Source: Secundilactobacillus pentosiphilus
GTDB lineage: Bacteria; Bacillota; Bacilli; Lactobacillales; Lactobacillaceae
Direction of reading: 5' to 3'
NCBI RefSeq assembly: GCF_002217985.1
Contig: NZ_BCMI01000005.1
Coordinates: 87,681-151,680, forward strand
DNA: 64,000 bases
Shown here: positions 46,218 through 54,838 of the stretch, piece by piece
How the letters are laid out: the number at the start of each line of letters is the position of its first letter
How positions within the stretch are numbered: position 1 is the stretch's first letter
The notes under the pieces: generated by a model
The model's input: only the letters and a program-made list of their open reading frames with translations
Told to the model about the DNA's origin: nothing
Database searches by the model: none
Made by a program: the position numbers and the translations under genes

Positions 46218-47354
46218 ATGGCAGAACAAAAATTTCAATTATATGCAGCAACCGCCAGCGGACTAGAAGCATTAGCTGGTCAAGAATTACGGGACTTAGG
46301 TTATGAAGTCCGTGTTGATAACGGCCGGATCTATTTTGAAGGCGATATGAAAGATATTTTACGGGCCAACATCTGGTTACGGACGGCTGACCGCATCAAG
46401 ATCATTTTAAAGACGTTTAAAGCAACGACTTTTGATGATATCTTCGACACTGTCACCGCAATGCCGTGGGATCAATGGCTGCCGATGGATGCTAAATTTC
46501 CGGTGAATGGCCGTTCTAAAAATTCTAAGCTATTTAGTGTACCGGATATTCAAGCGGTCACCAAAAAAGCCATTGTCAATCAGATGGCGGGCGCTTATCA
46601 CCGAAAAACCCGTTTCCCTGAGACCGGCGCTTTATTCTCCTTGGAAATTGCCCTCAATAAGGATGAAGCAACCTTAACGTTGGACACCACTGGTGACAGT
46701 TTGTTCAAACGGGGCTACCGACAGGAAAAGGGTGAGGCCCCGTTGAAGGAGAACTTCGCGGCTGCACTGATCATGCTGACCAACTGGCACACTGATATGC
46801 CGTTTGTTGATCCAATGTGCGGTTCTGGTACTTTACCTATTGAAGCAGCTTTGATGGCACGCAACATCGCACCAGGGCTCAACCGGCATTTTTCGTGTGA
46901 GAACTGGCATCCTGATAACCTGAAGATCTCAAACGAATTGAAGGAAGAAGCTAAGACCAAGCAAAACGACGACGTGTTTGACATCACCGGCTGCGATATT
47001 GATGGGTCCATGATCGATATTGCGAAACTTAACGCTAACGGGGCCGGTGTTTTGCACGACATCACCTTTAAGCAGATCGCGGTCAAAGACTTTAAAACCG
47101 ATAAGGAAGACGGCGTCATCATTGTTAACCCACCTTACGGTAAACGAATGGGCGATCAAAAGAGTGTCCGTAAACTCTATGAACAAATGGGGCAAGTCTT
47201 CAAACCGCTGACGACCTGGTCTAAGTATATTCTGACCGCTGACCTGGAATTCGAGAACTTCTACGGTCAAAGAGCCACTAAGCGCCGCAAATTATATAAC
47301 GGTGCGCTTAGAACGGATTACTTCCAGTTCTGGGCAACGCATCGGAAACACTAA
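46218..47354 (+). CDS. rlmL: RlmL/YpsC-type 23S rRNA (guanine-N2)-methyltransferase
   Basis: 378 residues from ATG 46218 (AGAGG upstream); the in-frame extension to 46146 would run through the rnpB terminator. THUMP domain in residues 1-160 (YAATASGLEALAGQELRDLG), then a class I methyltransferase of the UPF0020 group with FVDPMCGSGTLPIEAALMA (SAM site, near 195) and the catalytic IIVNPPYGKRMG (near 302). In Gram-negatives RlmL modifies G2445 of 23S rRNA; the Gram-positive homologue has only the N-terminal half, as here. Strong terminator downstream. Confidence 0.92.
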   Translation: MAEQKFQLYAATASGLEALAGQELRDLGYEVRVDNGRIYFEGDMKDILRANIWLRTADRIKIILKTFKATTFDDIFDTVTAMPWDQWLPMDAKFPVNGRSKNSKLFSVPDIQAVTKKAIVNQMAGAYHRKTRFPETGALFSLEIALNKDEATLTLDTTGDSLFKRGYRQEKGEAPLKENFAAALIMLTNWHTDMPFVDPMCGSGTLPIEAALMARNIAPGLNRHFSCENWHPDNLKISNELKEEAKTKQNDDVFDITGCDIDGSMIDIAKLNANGAGVLHDITFKQIAVKDFKTDKEDGVIIVNPPYGKRMGDQKSVRKLYEQMGQVFKPLTTWSKYILTADLEFENFYGQRATKRRKLYNGALRTDYFQFWATHRKH

Positions 47355-47370
47355 AACGATTTATATTACG

Positions 47371-47421
47371 AGCAGTCGGCATAACCAATTGAGTAAAAAT
47401 TGGCTATGCCGACTGCTTTTT
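47371..47421 (+). terminator. strong terminator after rlmL
   Basis: AGCAGTCGGCATA-CCAATT (47371-47390) pairs with AATTGG-TATGCCGACTGCT (47399-47417) with single unpaired bases, then TTTTTA. Confidence 0.93.
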
Positions 47422-47531
47422 ACATACTTTCAAAATATATACCATTTACTCCATGAAGATGTATTAAAAGTTAACATCATGACGACAATTCTCAAAAAAA
47501 TTTAATCCTCCTCTCATATAGTTTTCACGCT

Positions 47532-47545
47532 GTTTACTGGTAAAC
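47532..47545 (+). promoter_or_regulatory. palindrome in the amtB upstream region
   Basis: GTTTAC-TG-GTAAAC, six-base arms with a two-base centre, about 100 bases before amtB. It could be a second regulator site; nothing else is evident in 47422-47600 except AT-rich sequence and a TTTACA at 47562-47567 that may be a -35 box. Confidence 0.4.
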
Positions 47546-47602
47546 CAATAAAAATAACTAGTTTACATCAACCAAATACTGCTGGAATAGCATTCTAAAG
47601 CA

Positions 47603-47619
47603 TGTTACTATTCATAACA
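47603..47619 (+). promoter_or_regulatory. GlnR-type operator upstream of amtB
   Basis: TGTTACTATTCATAACA fits TGTNA-N7-TNACA perfectly. It ends 23 bases before the amtB start, overlapping where the -10 region or transcript start should be, a position expected for repression by GlnR under nitrogen plenty. Confidence 0.75.
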
Positions 47620-47642
47620 TAATAAAAGAGAGAAGTGATTGT

Positions 47643-48956
47643 ATGAGTCTTGCTAACGTCTCGTTTATGGTGCTGTCCAGTATCCTGGTGTTATTCATGA
47701 CGCCCGGATTAGCCTTTTTCTATGGTGGTTTGGTCTCGAAACGAAACGTGGTCAATACGATGCTATCAGTCTTCGTAATGACCGGCGTAGCCATTATTTT
47801 GTGGATCTTAATCGGTTATTCATTGTCATTTGTTGGTGATCATGGCGGCATTTTCGGCAGTTGGAGCCACCCGTTCATGAGCCATTTGAATTTGAACACG
47901 TTGACAAGCACTCATATTCCAACCAGCCTTTATTCGCTATTTCAAATGATGTTTGCCATTATCACACCCGCACTGTTTGTCGGTGCGGTGGTTGGCCGTA
48001 TCCGCTTCAAATTTTTGCTCACGTTTCTAGTTGTTTGGTCCATTTTTATCTACTATCCGATGGTCCACATGGTTTGGAGTCCGTCGGGGTTGCTTGCCAA
48101 GCTAGGCACGGTTGATTTTGCTGGCGGAACCGTGGTTCACATCGACGCTGGGGTCACCGCCTTTGTCCTATCAGCCTTTCTGGGTAAACGAATCAAGTTT
48201 GGGGATATTCCACACACCCACTACAACTTACCCTGGGTCCTGTTGGGAACTACCATCCTGTGGATCGGCTGGTACGGTTTCAACGCCGGTTCCGCGTTAG
48301 GCGTTAATACGGTAGCCGTTCAGGCAACGCTAACCACGACCGTTGCGACTGCTACGGCAATGGTCGTTTGGATGTTTTTAGACATCTTCATTAAGGGTAA
48401 ACCAACGTTGGTCGGTGTCTGCACCGGGACACTATGCGGCCTCGTTGGCATCACCCCCGGCGCGGGCTACGTGACGATTAGCGGTTCCTTCTGGATCGGT
48501 CTTGCGGCCACTTGCTGCAGCTACTTTTTCGTGAACGTTTTAAAGGATCGGATCGGTGTAGACGATGCCTTAGATGCCTTCGGCTGTCACGGTGTCAGTG
48601 GTATTTTAGGCAGTATCGCTACCGGTTTGTTTGCCACTAAGTCCGTTAATAGCAGTTTAGCTGAAAACGGTTTGTTTTACGGCGGGGGCAGTCACTTATT
48701 CTTAGTTCAATTGGCAGCTACCGCAATGACCATTGTCTTTGTTGCCGTCATGTGCGCGGTCCTGATCAAAGCACTTGAACTTGTGATGCCAATGCGTGTT
48801 GATCGTGATGAAGAAGCACTTGGCTTGGATATTGGCGAACATGGTGAAGAAGCCGATTATGCCGTAGAACTGAGTGCTGACGTTGCTAAAGCTCAAAGTG
48901 ACATGAAGGTTTACGCAAACGAGTTCAAGGGTCAAACTGCCCGTTTACGGGAATGA
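47643..48956 (+). CDS. amtB: ammonium transporter AmtB
   Basis: 437 residues, eleven predicted membrane helices. Amt signatures include FMTPGLAFFYGGLVSKRNVV, DFAGGTVVHIDAGVTAFV with the first pore histidine (near 168), YNLPWVLLGTTILWIGWYGFNAGSA and DAFGCHGVSGILG with the second pore histidine (near 320). The cytoplasmic tail is acidic. AGAAGTGAT is the ribosome binding site. No glnK lies next to it, unlike in many bacteria, so PII control is either absent or encoded elsewhere. A GlnR-type box lies just upstream. Confidence 0.95.
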   Translation: MSLANVSFMVLSSILVLFMTPGLAFFYGGLVSKRNVVNTMLSVFVMTGVAIILWILIGYSLSFVGDHGGIFGSWSHPFMSHLNLNTLTSTHIPTSLYSLFQMMFAIITPALFVGAVVGRIRFKFLLTFLVVWSIFIYYPMVHMVWSPSGLLAKLGTVDFAGGTVVHIDAGVTAFVLSAFLGKRIKFGDIPHTHYNLPWVLLGTTILWIGWYGFNAGSALGVNTVAVQATLTTTVATATAMVVWMFLDIFIKGKPTLVGVCTGTLCGLVGITPGAGYVTISGSFWIGLAATCCSYFFVNVLKDRIGVDDALDAFGCHGVSGILGSIATGLFATKSVNSSLAENGLFYGGGSHLFLVQLAATAMTIVFVAVMCAVLIKALELVMPMRVDRDEEALGLDIGEHGEEADYAVELSADVAKAQSDMKVYANEFKGQTARLRE

Positions 48957-48973
48957 GCTTTTTCCCGTATAAT
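48944..48973 (+). promoter_or_regulatory. promoter of the Nudix gene, overlapping the end of amtB
   Basis: TTTACG (48944-48949), 18-base spacer, TATAAT (48968-48973). GGGAATGAGCTTTTTCCC in the spacer can form a short hairpin at the amtB stop. Confidence 0.6.
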
Positions 48974-49002
48974 AGAACCATCAAAGTATAGAAGGTGGTT
49001 AC

Positions 49003-49488
49003 ATGGGACTCGACCGCACTGAAAGAGTCGAATTAGTAAATATGTGCATGGTTTATGACCCGGCAACAAAGCAGGTACTGGTGGAGGACAAGACTGATGT
49101 GGCCTGGAAATTCGGTCACACTTTTCCTGGCGGCCACGTTGAACCCGGCGAACCGGTAGCTGATGCTATGATTCGCGAAGTTTTTGAAGAAACCGGCCTG
49201 CGCATCAGTCAGCTTGAAGCTTGCGGCTGCGTTGAGTGGTTCGACCAGCAGGCAGGTTACCGTAAAATCGGCTTTTTGTACCGGACAAGCCACTTTTCCG
49301 GCAACCTCAAACAGGGCGATGAAGGACACATTTTCTGGTTACCTTTAGCTGACTTGAACGCCAAAAATACGGCTGAGAGTTTCATGGAAATGTTAGCCAT
49401 TTTCACGAAACCGACAGCCGTATCGGCAGTGTCTTCAGTTATGAACGGTCAGTTACACCTAACTGCCGATCAAAACAACGATCAGTAG
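49003..49488 (+). CDS. Nudix hydrolase (MutT/8-oxo-dGTPase-like)
   Basis: 161 residues. The Nudix box is complete: GGHVEPGEPVADAMIREV followed by FEETGL (G-x5-E-x7-REVxEExG), at about residues 43-66. The remaining sequence resembles the 8-oxo-dGTP diphosphatase group of lactobacilli (EWFDQQAGYRKIGFLYRTSHF, EGHIFWLPLADL). Actual substrate uncertain. AAGGTGG precedes the ATG. The last 30 bases overlap the end of the convergent CPBP gene. Confidence 0.88.
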   Translation: MGLDRTERVELVNMCMVYDPATKQVLVEDKTDVAWKFGHTFPGGHVEPGEPVADAMIREVFEETGLRISQLEACGCVEWFDQQAGYRKIGFLYRTSHFSGNLKQGDEGHIFWLPLADLNAKNTAESFMEMLAIFTKPTAVSAVSSVMNGQLHLTADQNNDQ

Positions 49489-50127
49489 ATCCCAAACGGA
49501 GTGAACGATAATGCCTGGCCATAGTGAACGACTTTTTAGAAATAACCAGCCGAATAAGTAACCTAAAATCGCTACTGTCACTAACTGACTCAAAATTGTC
49601 AGAATCGGCAAGGCTGGGTAAGTGGTCAGGTAGCGCGGTAAATGAATCAGGGCAAATAAAATGGCCTGAATAATTAACGCAGTCTGTTGCGAATCAATCA
49701 TTTTTCTAAGCCGGTTCAGCAGATAACCACGAAACACCGTTTCTTCACAGATACCAACTACCAGAAAGTCCTGCAGCAGCATCGTGGGTTTAAAGGTGGC
49801 GACAACGCCAATACTATGCCGTTGAATAAACGCCGTTGCCAGCATGTAAATGATGATCGCAATCAGTGTGATATAAAGTGGTTTAAATTTTAGATTCAGC
49901 TGAAAGGGCCGTTCGATAACGAACTGGTCCCTTTTAGTATGAAAGATCATATAGAGGCCCACGCCCAGCCAAATAAGTACTTTGACGACATCTGTCAGTA
50001 ATTCCTCAGCCCAGCCACTGGCTAAATTAATAATTGGTACATTAACAAAAACTTGTATGACAAACCATAAAACAAAAAAGTAGCCGTACTGGCTAAGCAG
50101 TTGTCGACCGGCTCGTTGATGAAGCAT
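49459..50127 (-). CDS. CPBP-family intramembrane metalloprotease
   Basis: 222 residues from ATG 50127, where AAGGACGTGA is a good site; an earlier ATG (50190) has none. Several membrane helices. The CPBP motifs are present: motif 1 EETVFRGYLLNRL, motif 2 FALIHL and motif 3 HSVWD at the C-terminal end. Relatives include Rce1-like proteases and bacteriocin self-immunity proteins (PlnI type), so either general membrane proteolysis or immunity is possible. No bacteriocin gene lies next to it. Convergent 30-base overlap with the Nudix gene. Confidence 0.85.
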   Translation of the reverse strand: MLHQRAGRQLLSQYGYFFVLWFVIQVFVNVPIINLASGWAEELLTDVVKVLIWLGVGLYMIFHTKRDQFVIERPFQLNLKFKPLYITLIAIIIYMLATAFIQRHSIGVVATFKPTMLLQDFLVVGICEETVFRGYLLNRLRKMIDSQQTALIIQAILFALIHLPRYLTTYPALPILTILSQLVTVAILGYLFGWLFLKSRSLWPGIIVHSVWDLLIVVLIGS

Positions 50128-50226
50128 AACGTCACGTCCTTCATTATTATTCAATGTTCTCAGTTTAGCATGCCATTCAATGGAGGACAAACGACTCTTT
50201 TTTAATGATAAAAGGCAACATAATTA

Positions 50227-50255
50227 TTTACTTACAAAAAGTAAGCTGTTATACT
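50227..50255 (+). promoter_or_regulatory. nitroreductase promoter with internal operator-like palindrome
   Basis: TTTACT (50227-50232), 17-base spacer, TATACT (50250-50255). CTTAC-AAAAA-GTAAG (50231-50245) fills the spacer, overlapping the -35 box. Redox-sensing HxlR regulators bind CTTAC/GTAAG-type palindromes in related genes, so a repressor of that family is a reasonable guess. Confidence 0.7.
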
Positions 50256-50301
50256 AGCTCTTGTAAAACAATGACTGATACAAATTGGAGGATTTCATAA
50301 C

Positions 50302-50904
50302 ATGAAAGAACAATTTTTAAACTTAGCAAAACAACGCCGCTCAATTTACGCTTTAGGCCGTAACGTAACCGCTAGCGAAGACGACATTGCGTCATTGATC
50401 AAAGAAACTGTCAAATGGGTACCAACCACCTTTAATAATCAATCAACTCGTGCCGTTATTTTGTTTGGCGCCAATCACGAAAAGCTTTGGGACATTGTTG
50501 GTCAACGCCTCAAGTCTGAAGTACCAACCGAAGAAGCTTACCAAAAAACATTACAAAAGATCAACGCTTTTAAATCAGCATTTGGGACTGTCATGTTTTA
50601 TACTGATATGGATGTTGTCCACCAATCTGAAAATAACTTCGCGCTTTATGCGGACAACTTTGCTGACTGGGCTGAACAAGGTCAAGGGATCGCCCAATTT
50701 GCTGTTTGGACAGCTTTAGCTGAAAACGGCTTGGGTGCTAACCTGCAACATTACAACCCACTGATCGATGATCTTGTCAGAGATGCGTTTGACATTCCAA
50801 AGAACTGGAAATTACGTGCTGAAATGGACTTCGGCTCAATCGAAGCACCAGCTGGCGACAAAGCATTTATGTCTGATGAAGACCGGTTTAAAGTTCTTAA
50901 ATAA
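50302..50904 (+). CDS. nitroreductase-family flavoprotein (Frm2/HBN1-like)
   Basis: 200 residues. The pattern KQRRSIYALGRNVTASEDDI at the start, KWVPTTFNNQSTRAV and GIAQFAVWTALAENGLGANLQHYNP are typical of the fatty-acid/nitro-compound responsive Frm2-like subgroup of FMN nitroreductases. They reduce nitro compounds or quinones with NAD(P)H. Possible induction by electrophiles is suggested by the operator in its promoter. TTGGAGG precedes the ATG and a very stable terminator follows. Confidence 0.9.
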   Translation: MKEQFLNLAKQRRSIYALGRNVTASEDDIASLIKETVKWVPTTFNNQSTRAVILFGANHEKLWDIVGQRLKSEVPTEEAYQKTLQKINAFKSAFGTVMFYTDMDVVHQSENNFALYADNFADWAEQGQGIAQFAVWTALAENGLGANLQHYNPLIDDLVRDAFDIPKNWKLRAEMDFGSIEAPAGDKAFMSDEDRFKVLK

Positions 50905-50918
50905 GCTGTAAAATAAGT

Positions 50919-50978
50919 ATCCCTTAACTGCTATCGACGAATCATCTTCATTCATCGATAGCAGTTAAGGGATTTTTT
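50919..50978 (+). terminator. strong terminator after the nitroreductase gene
   Basis: ATCCCTTAACTGCTATCGA (50919-50937) pairs perfectly with TCGATAGCAGTTAAGGGAT (50954-50972), then TTTTTG. Confidence 0.95.
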
Positions 50979-51095
50979 GTACAAAATGATATTTTTCAAT
51001 AAATTTTCATAAAGTTCTGGCACAATCTTGAAAGCGATAGTATGCTAAAATGACGTTATGAAACTAAAACTGATTTCAGGAGTGTGGTAAGCAAA

Positions 51096-52208
51096 ATGAA
51101 TAAGAAAGTTGCAATTATTGGTGGCGGCATTGTTGGGGCAAGTGCAGCTTATTACCTCAGTAGTTTACCGGGAGGCAGTCAGATCAGTGTGACGCTGTTT
51201 GACCACGGTACTGGGCAGGCAACCAAGGCAGCAGCCGGAATCATTTCACCGTGGCTATCAAAAAGAAGAAATCAACACTGGTATCAGTTAGCCAAGGACG
51301 GTGCGACTACGCTAATGACCTTAGCGCGACGGGCGAACCTCTCTACTGAAGTTTACCAGCAAACCGGAACCATTATTACCAGAACAAATGAAAAAGACCT
51401 TCACGACCTATACGTTTTAGCACAGGAGCGCCGAGAAGAGGCCCCTGACATGGGGAAAGTTGAACGGTTAACGGCACAGGAAGTCCAAGAGCGGATCCCG
51501 CTACTAACCAACCCGCAGCCCGGAATTTACGTGAGCGGCGGTGCTAGAGTTGATGGCGAAGCTTTGATCTCCGCTTTATTAGAGCAAGCCCAACAAGTCA
51601 ATCTGGCGGTTAAACACGAACGGGTGGCCTTAGATAAGCAGGGCAATATTTTGACTTCAAGTGGCCAGCAGCACTTTGACAACGTGATTATCGCCGCTGG
51701 TCCGTGGTTGAACGAACTGGTTAAGCCACTGGGAATTCACGTTGCGGTTCGTCCTCAAAAAGGGCAGCTGATTGAACTGGCGGTACCCGCCTATGAGTCA
51801 CGGGAGAACATGCCGGTCCTAATGCCTGAGGGCGAGCGGGATTTCATTCCGTTTGGCCATGGTAAACTGATCGTTGGTGCAACTCACGATGATGAAGGCG
51901 GCTTTAACTTAACGGCAACCCCCGAAGCAACCCAAGATTTATTGAGTAGTGCCAAACAGTTTGCCGATTATTTAACGGCCGATAACATCATCCGCACAAA
52001 AGTTGGTACCCGGGCTTATACGCCTGATTTTGCACCATTTTTCGGCCGCCTTAAAAACTACCCGCAGTTGTTAGTCGCCAGTGGCCTGGGCGCTTCAGGT
52101 TTAACCACCGGACCGCTCATCGGCCGGCTGTTAGCTGGCACTTTAATCTACGGCGGGACGCCAGACTGGTCGAACTACGAAAAGCCGCTGACAAATTATT
52201 TAAGTTAA
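51096..52208 (+). CDS. FAD-dependent amino-acid oxidase/dehydrogenase (DAO family)
   Basis: 370 residues from ATG 51096; CAGGAGTG lies 12 bases upstream, a slightly long spacing. The FAD-binding motif is VAIIGGGIVGASAAYYLS at the N-terminus, AAAGIISPWLSKRRNQHWY follows, and the C-terminal GTRAYTPDFAPFFG and ASGLGASGLTTGPLIG motifs belong to the DadA/glycine-oxidase family. It should oxidise a secondary or D-amino acid; the substrate is unknown. Own transcript after a strong terminator; overlaps the convergent rnhA-like gene by 4 bases. Confidence 0.87.
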   Translation: MNKKVAIIGGGIVGASAAYYLSSLPGGSQISVTLFDHGTGQATKAAAGIISPWLSKRRNQHWYQLAKDGATTLMTLARRANLSTEVYQQTGTIITRTNEKDLHDLYVLAQERREEAPDMGKVERLTAQEVQERIPLLTNPQPGIYVSGGARVDGEALISALLEQAQQVNLAVKHERVALDKQGNILTSSGQQHFDNVIIAAGPWLNELVKPLGIHVAVRPQKGQLIELAVPAYESRENMPVLMPEGERDFIPFGHGKLIVGATHDDEGGFNLTATPEATQDLLSSAKQFADYLTADNIIRTKVGTRAYTPDFAPFFGRLKNYPQLLVASGLGASGLTTGPLIGRLLAGTLIYGGTPDWSNYEKPLTNYLS

Positions 52209-52603
52209 TCACGTTCATGCAGCGCTTGCTGTGCTAAGTGATGGGCACCTTGATTTTGTTTTTCTGGTACCCATTGGGTAATGACTAGATTAAATTCAGC
52301 CTGCTTGGCTAATAACTCATCGACTAATTGCTGATAATGCTTTGCATAGCGCTTTTTAACGCTGTCAGCAACAATTTTAGAATCGGTGAAGTACTGAACG
52401 GTGACGTTGTTTGCTGTCCCGTTTAGCAGTTTCAGCAGCGCATCAAACCCGGCCAGGGCAGCGTGAAATTCCGCATGGTGATTGTCACTATTGGGCAAAC
52501 TGGCACGTAATTGCTGCTGTTTGCCGGCGTGAACGATCAAGATGCCCGCTGCACTGTGAAGGGTTTCATTATTGGTCGCTGCATCTGTGTATAACGTATA
52601 CAT
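52205..52603 (-). CDS. ribonuclease HI-family protein
   Basis: 132 residues from ATG 52603 with GAAAGGGTTGAT upstream; a longer start has no site. RNase H fold: YTDAATN (first Asp), HHAEFHAALAGFDAL (Glu), YFTDSKIVADSV (second Asp) and the C-terminal NQGAHHLAQQAL, whose His/Asp position is partly degenerate. Lactobacilli often have such stand-alone RNase HI-like proteins that degrade RNA in RNA-DNA hybrids. Divergent from the EbsA-like gene with almost no intergenic space. Confidence 0.85.
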   Translation of the reverse strand: MYTLYTDAATNNETLHSAAGILIVHAGKQQQLRASLPNSDNHHAEFHAALAGFDALLKLLNGTANNVTVQYFTDSKIVADSVKKRYAKHYQQLVDELLAKQAEFNLVITQWVPEKQNQGAHHLAQQALHERD

Positions 52604-52637
52604 GGTATCAACCCTTTCGAAATGAGGTAATTCTATC

Positions 52638-53042
52638 ATAAATCAAAAGCGAAAATTTTTATATCAACCGGCACCTTTAAGTAGTATCATCCTGTGGAGC
52701 TGGACGTTTTGCGTCCTTTTTCTCAGTTTGATCACAGGCTTAGAAGTCTCCGCCAGGCTACAATGGATTGCCTACACGCTGGGGATCATCTTTTTGCTCT
52801 TAACTTGGGCACAAGTTCATTATCGGCATATTTACCTGGATAACGGTACCATTCGTGTCAGTCGCGTGATTAATCATAATTGGGTCAATATCCGGTTAAA
52901 AGATGTGCGACAGCTTCACGTCTCTAAGTATCGGCTGGGTTTTATTTATGGCGGTAAAATTTATCAGTTTATAATGCCTTTGAATTCCACCATCGAATTG
53001 AGTAATATAATCAGTGAAACAAGAAAAGAAGCACTCAAATAA
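52638..53042 (+). CDS. EbsA-like membrane protein with a non-standard start codon
   Basis: About 134 residues if translation begins at ATA 52638 (or ATC 52635). The frame is open from 52626 and the upstream part encodes a plausible protein start (NQKRKFLYQPAPLSSIILW) and the first of two membrane helices, but contains no ATG, GTG or TTG before TTG 52728, which lies inside that helix. GAGGT at 52624-52628 is correctly spaced for 52635/52638. Two helices (about residues 17-37 and 43-62) are followed by a PH-like domain (RHIYLDNGTIRVSRVINHNW). It resembles the EbsA proteins of lactobacilli and enterococci, whose role is poorly known. fhs follows directly. Confidence 0.65.
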   Translation: MNQKRKFLYQPAPLSSIILWSWTFCVLFLSLITGLEVSARLQWIAYTLGIIFLLLTWAQVHYRHIYLDNGTIRVSRVINHNWVNIRLKDVRQLHVSKYRLGFIYGGKIYQFIMPLNSTIELSNIISETRKEALK

Positions 53043-53057
53043 TTGGAGGTTGTTAAA

Positions 53058-54716
53058 TTGAACGATATTGAGATTTCACAAGCTGCAAAAGAAGCCCCGA
53101 TAACAGAAATCGCTGCTGATTTAGGCCTTTCTGCCGACCAAATTGAGCCCTATGGCGCGGTTAAAGCTAAAATCAAGCTGCCCGTTCAGGGTAACACTAA
53201 GCATTCCAAACTGATTCTGGTCACCTCAATCAACCCAACGCCAGCCGGCGAAGGCAAGTCGACGGTGACGGTTGGATTAGGCGACGCGCTTAAGCGTCAG
53301 GGCAAGAAAGTCGCTATTGCCTTGAGAGAACCATCTTTAGGTCCCGTTATGGGAATGAAGGGCGGCGCCACTGGCGGCGGCTACGCTCAAGTTGTTCCAA
53401 TGGAAGACATCAACCTCCACTTTACGGGCGATATGCACGCCCTTACTGAAGCTCATGATACTTTGGCAGCGTTAATTGACAACCACATTCAACAGGGTAA
53501 CGAATTAAACATTGATCCGCGCCAGGTGATCTGGAAGCGGGTCTTAGACATTAACGACCGGGCCCTACGTCAGACCGTTATTGGTTTAGGCGGGAGAACT
53601 TCAGGTGTCCCTCGTCAGGACGGTTTTGATATTACCGTGGCCAGTGAACTGATGGCAATCCTTTGCCTCAGCAAAAACTTGGCGGACCTCAAAACCCGTA
53701 TCAACCGGATCGTTATCGGCTACACGTACGACAAAAAGCCGGTTACGGTAGCTGATCTAAAGGTCGGCGGCGCTATCACCGTCTTATTAAAGGATGCCAT
53801 CAAACCCAACCTCGTCCAAACACTGGAACACACGCCAGCAATTATTCATGGGGGCCCATTTGCCAACATCGCGCACGGCTGTAACTCCGTTTTGGCAACG
53901 CAAACAGCTCTAAAACTGGCCGATTACGTTGTCACCGAAGCTGGGTTTGGCGCCGATCTTGGCGGTGAAAAATTCATGGATATCAAGACGCCGGTTTTAG
54001 GCAAAACCCCAGATGCCGTCGTGATCGTTGCAACTGTCCGGGCTTTAAAGTATAACGGCGGTGTTGGTAAAAACGACCTGGAAACCGAGAATTTAGAAGC
54101 TTTAGCAACGGGTTCTGCTAACCTGAAACGTCACGTTGACAGCATGCAGCAGTACGGTGTTCCTGTCATTGTTGCAGTGAACCGTTTCACCTCCGACACG
54201 GATGCTGAAATTAACCAGCTGCTCGACTACGTTAAAAATGACCTGCACGTACCAGCCTTCGACACCACGGTGTGGGCAAACGGCGGTGGCGGAGCGCTTG
54301 ATCTGGCCGATGCCGTGGTCGACGCCACTCAGAAATCCAGTACGTTTAAGCCGCTTTACCATTCGGATGACGATGTTGTTAGCAAAATGACGACCATCGT
54401 TCGCAAGATTTATGGTGGCAAAGACGTGGTTCTAGAGCCAAAAGCCAAACGACAGTTACGACGGTTCGCCAAATACGGCTGGGATAAGTTACCAGTTTGC
54501 ATGGCTAAAACCCAGTATTCTCTATCTGACAATGCCAAGGCACTGGGCGCACCAACGGACTTCACCATTCACGTCCGGGAATTTGTCCCTAAGCTAGGTG
54601 CTGGCTTCATCGTGGCGATGACGGGGAACGTTCTCACTATGCCGGGACTGCCAAAACATCCAGCAGCTTTGGATATGGACATTGATGCTGATGGTAAAAT
54701 TACGGGTCTCTTTTAG
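53058..54716 (+). CDS. fhs: formate-tetrahydrofolate ligase
   Basis: 552 residues from TTG 53058, preceded by GGAGGTTG. ATP-binding motif [18 protein letters not shown] near residue 62 and conserved [37 protein letters not shown] and [16 protein letters not shown]. It makes 10-formyl-tetrahydrofolate from formate, ATP and THF for purines and fMet-tRNA. Length normal. The last 11 bases of the gene are repeated after the stop codon. A terminator follows. Confidence 0.97.
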   Translation: MNDIEISQAAKEAPITEIAADLGLSADQIEPYGAVKAKIKLPVQGNTKHSKLILVTSINPTPAGEGKSTVTVGLGDALKRQGKKVAIALREPSLGPVMGMKGGATGGGYAQVVPMEDINLHFTGDMHALTEAHDTLAALIDNHIQQGNELNIDPRQVIWKRVLDINDRALRQTVIGLGGRTSGVPRQDGFDITVASELMAILCLSKNLADLKTRINRIVIGYTYDKKPVTVADLKVGGAITVLLKDAIKPNLVQTLEHTPAIIHGGPFANIAHGCNSVLATQTALKLADYVVTEAGFGADLGGEKFMDIKTPVLGKTPDAVVIVATVRALKYNGGVGKNDLETENLEALATGSANLKRHVDSMQQYGVPVIVAVNRFTSDTDAEINQLLDYVKNDLHVPAFDTTVWANGGGGALDLADAVVDATQKSSTFKPLYHSDDDVVSKMTTIVRKIYGGKDVVLEPKAKRQLRRFAKYGWDKLPVCMAKTQYSLSDNAKALGAPTDFTIHVREFVPKLGAGFIVAMTGNVLTMPGLPKHPAALDMDIDADGKITGLF

Positions 54717-54726
54717 GTCTCTTTTA
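54705..54726 (+). repeat. 11-base tandem duplication across the fhs stop codon
   Basis: GGTCTCTTTTA occurs at 54705-54715 and 54716-54726; the TAG stop is at the junction. Confidence 0.9.
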
Positions 54727-54735
54727 AAAACAAAC

Positions 54736-54777
54736 AAAGCGGATTGATAACAATTAAGTTTATCGACCGCTTTTTTT
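54736..54777 (+). terminator. terminator after fhs, overlapping the lspA promoter
   Basis: AAAGCGG-TTGATAA (54736-54750) pairs with TTATCGA-CCGCTTT (54760-54773) and continues in T's. GATATAATG directly after it gives a TATAAT (54780-54785) that probably serves lspA. Confidence 0.85.
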
Positions 54778-54838
54778 GATATAATGAAAGTTACTTGAAT
54801 AAACGCACATACATCACAGAATAAAGGGAGTTGCCAAC

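Noticed and set aside
52728..53042. TTG 52728 as start of the EbsA-like gene
   Set aside because: It would begin in the middle of the first membrane helix and has no ribosome binding site; the frame extends upstream with EbsA-like sequence.
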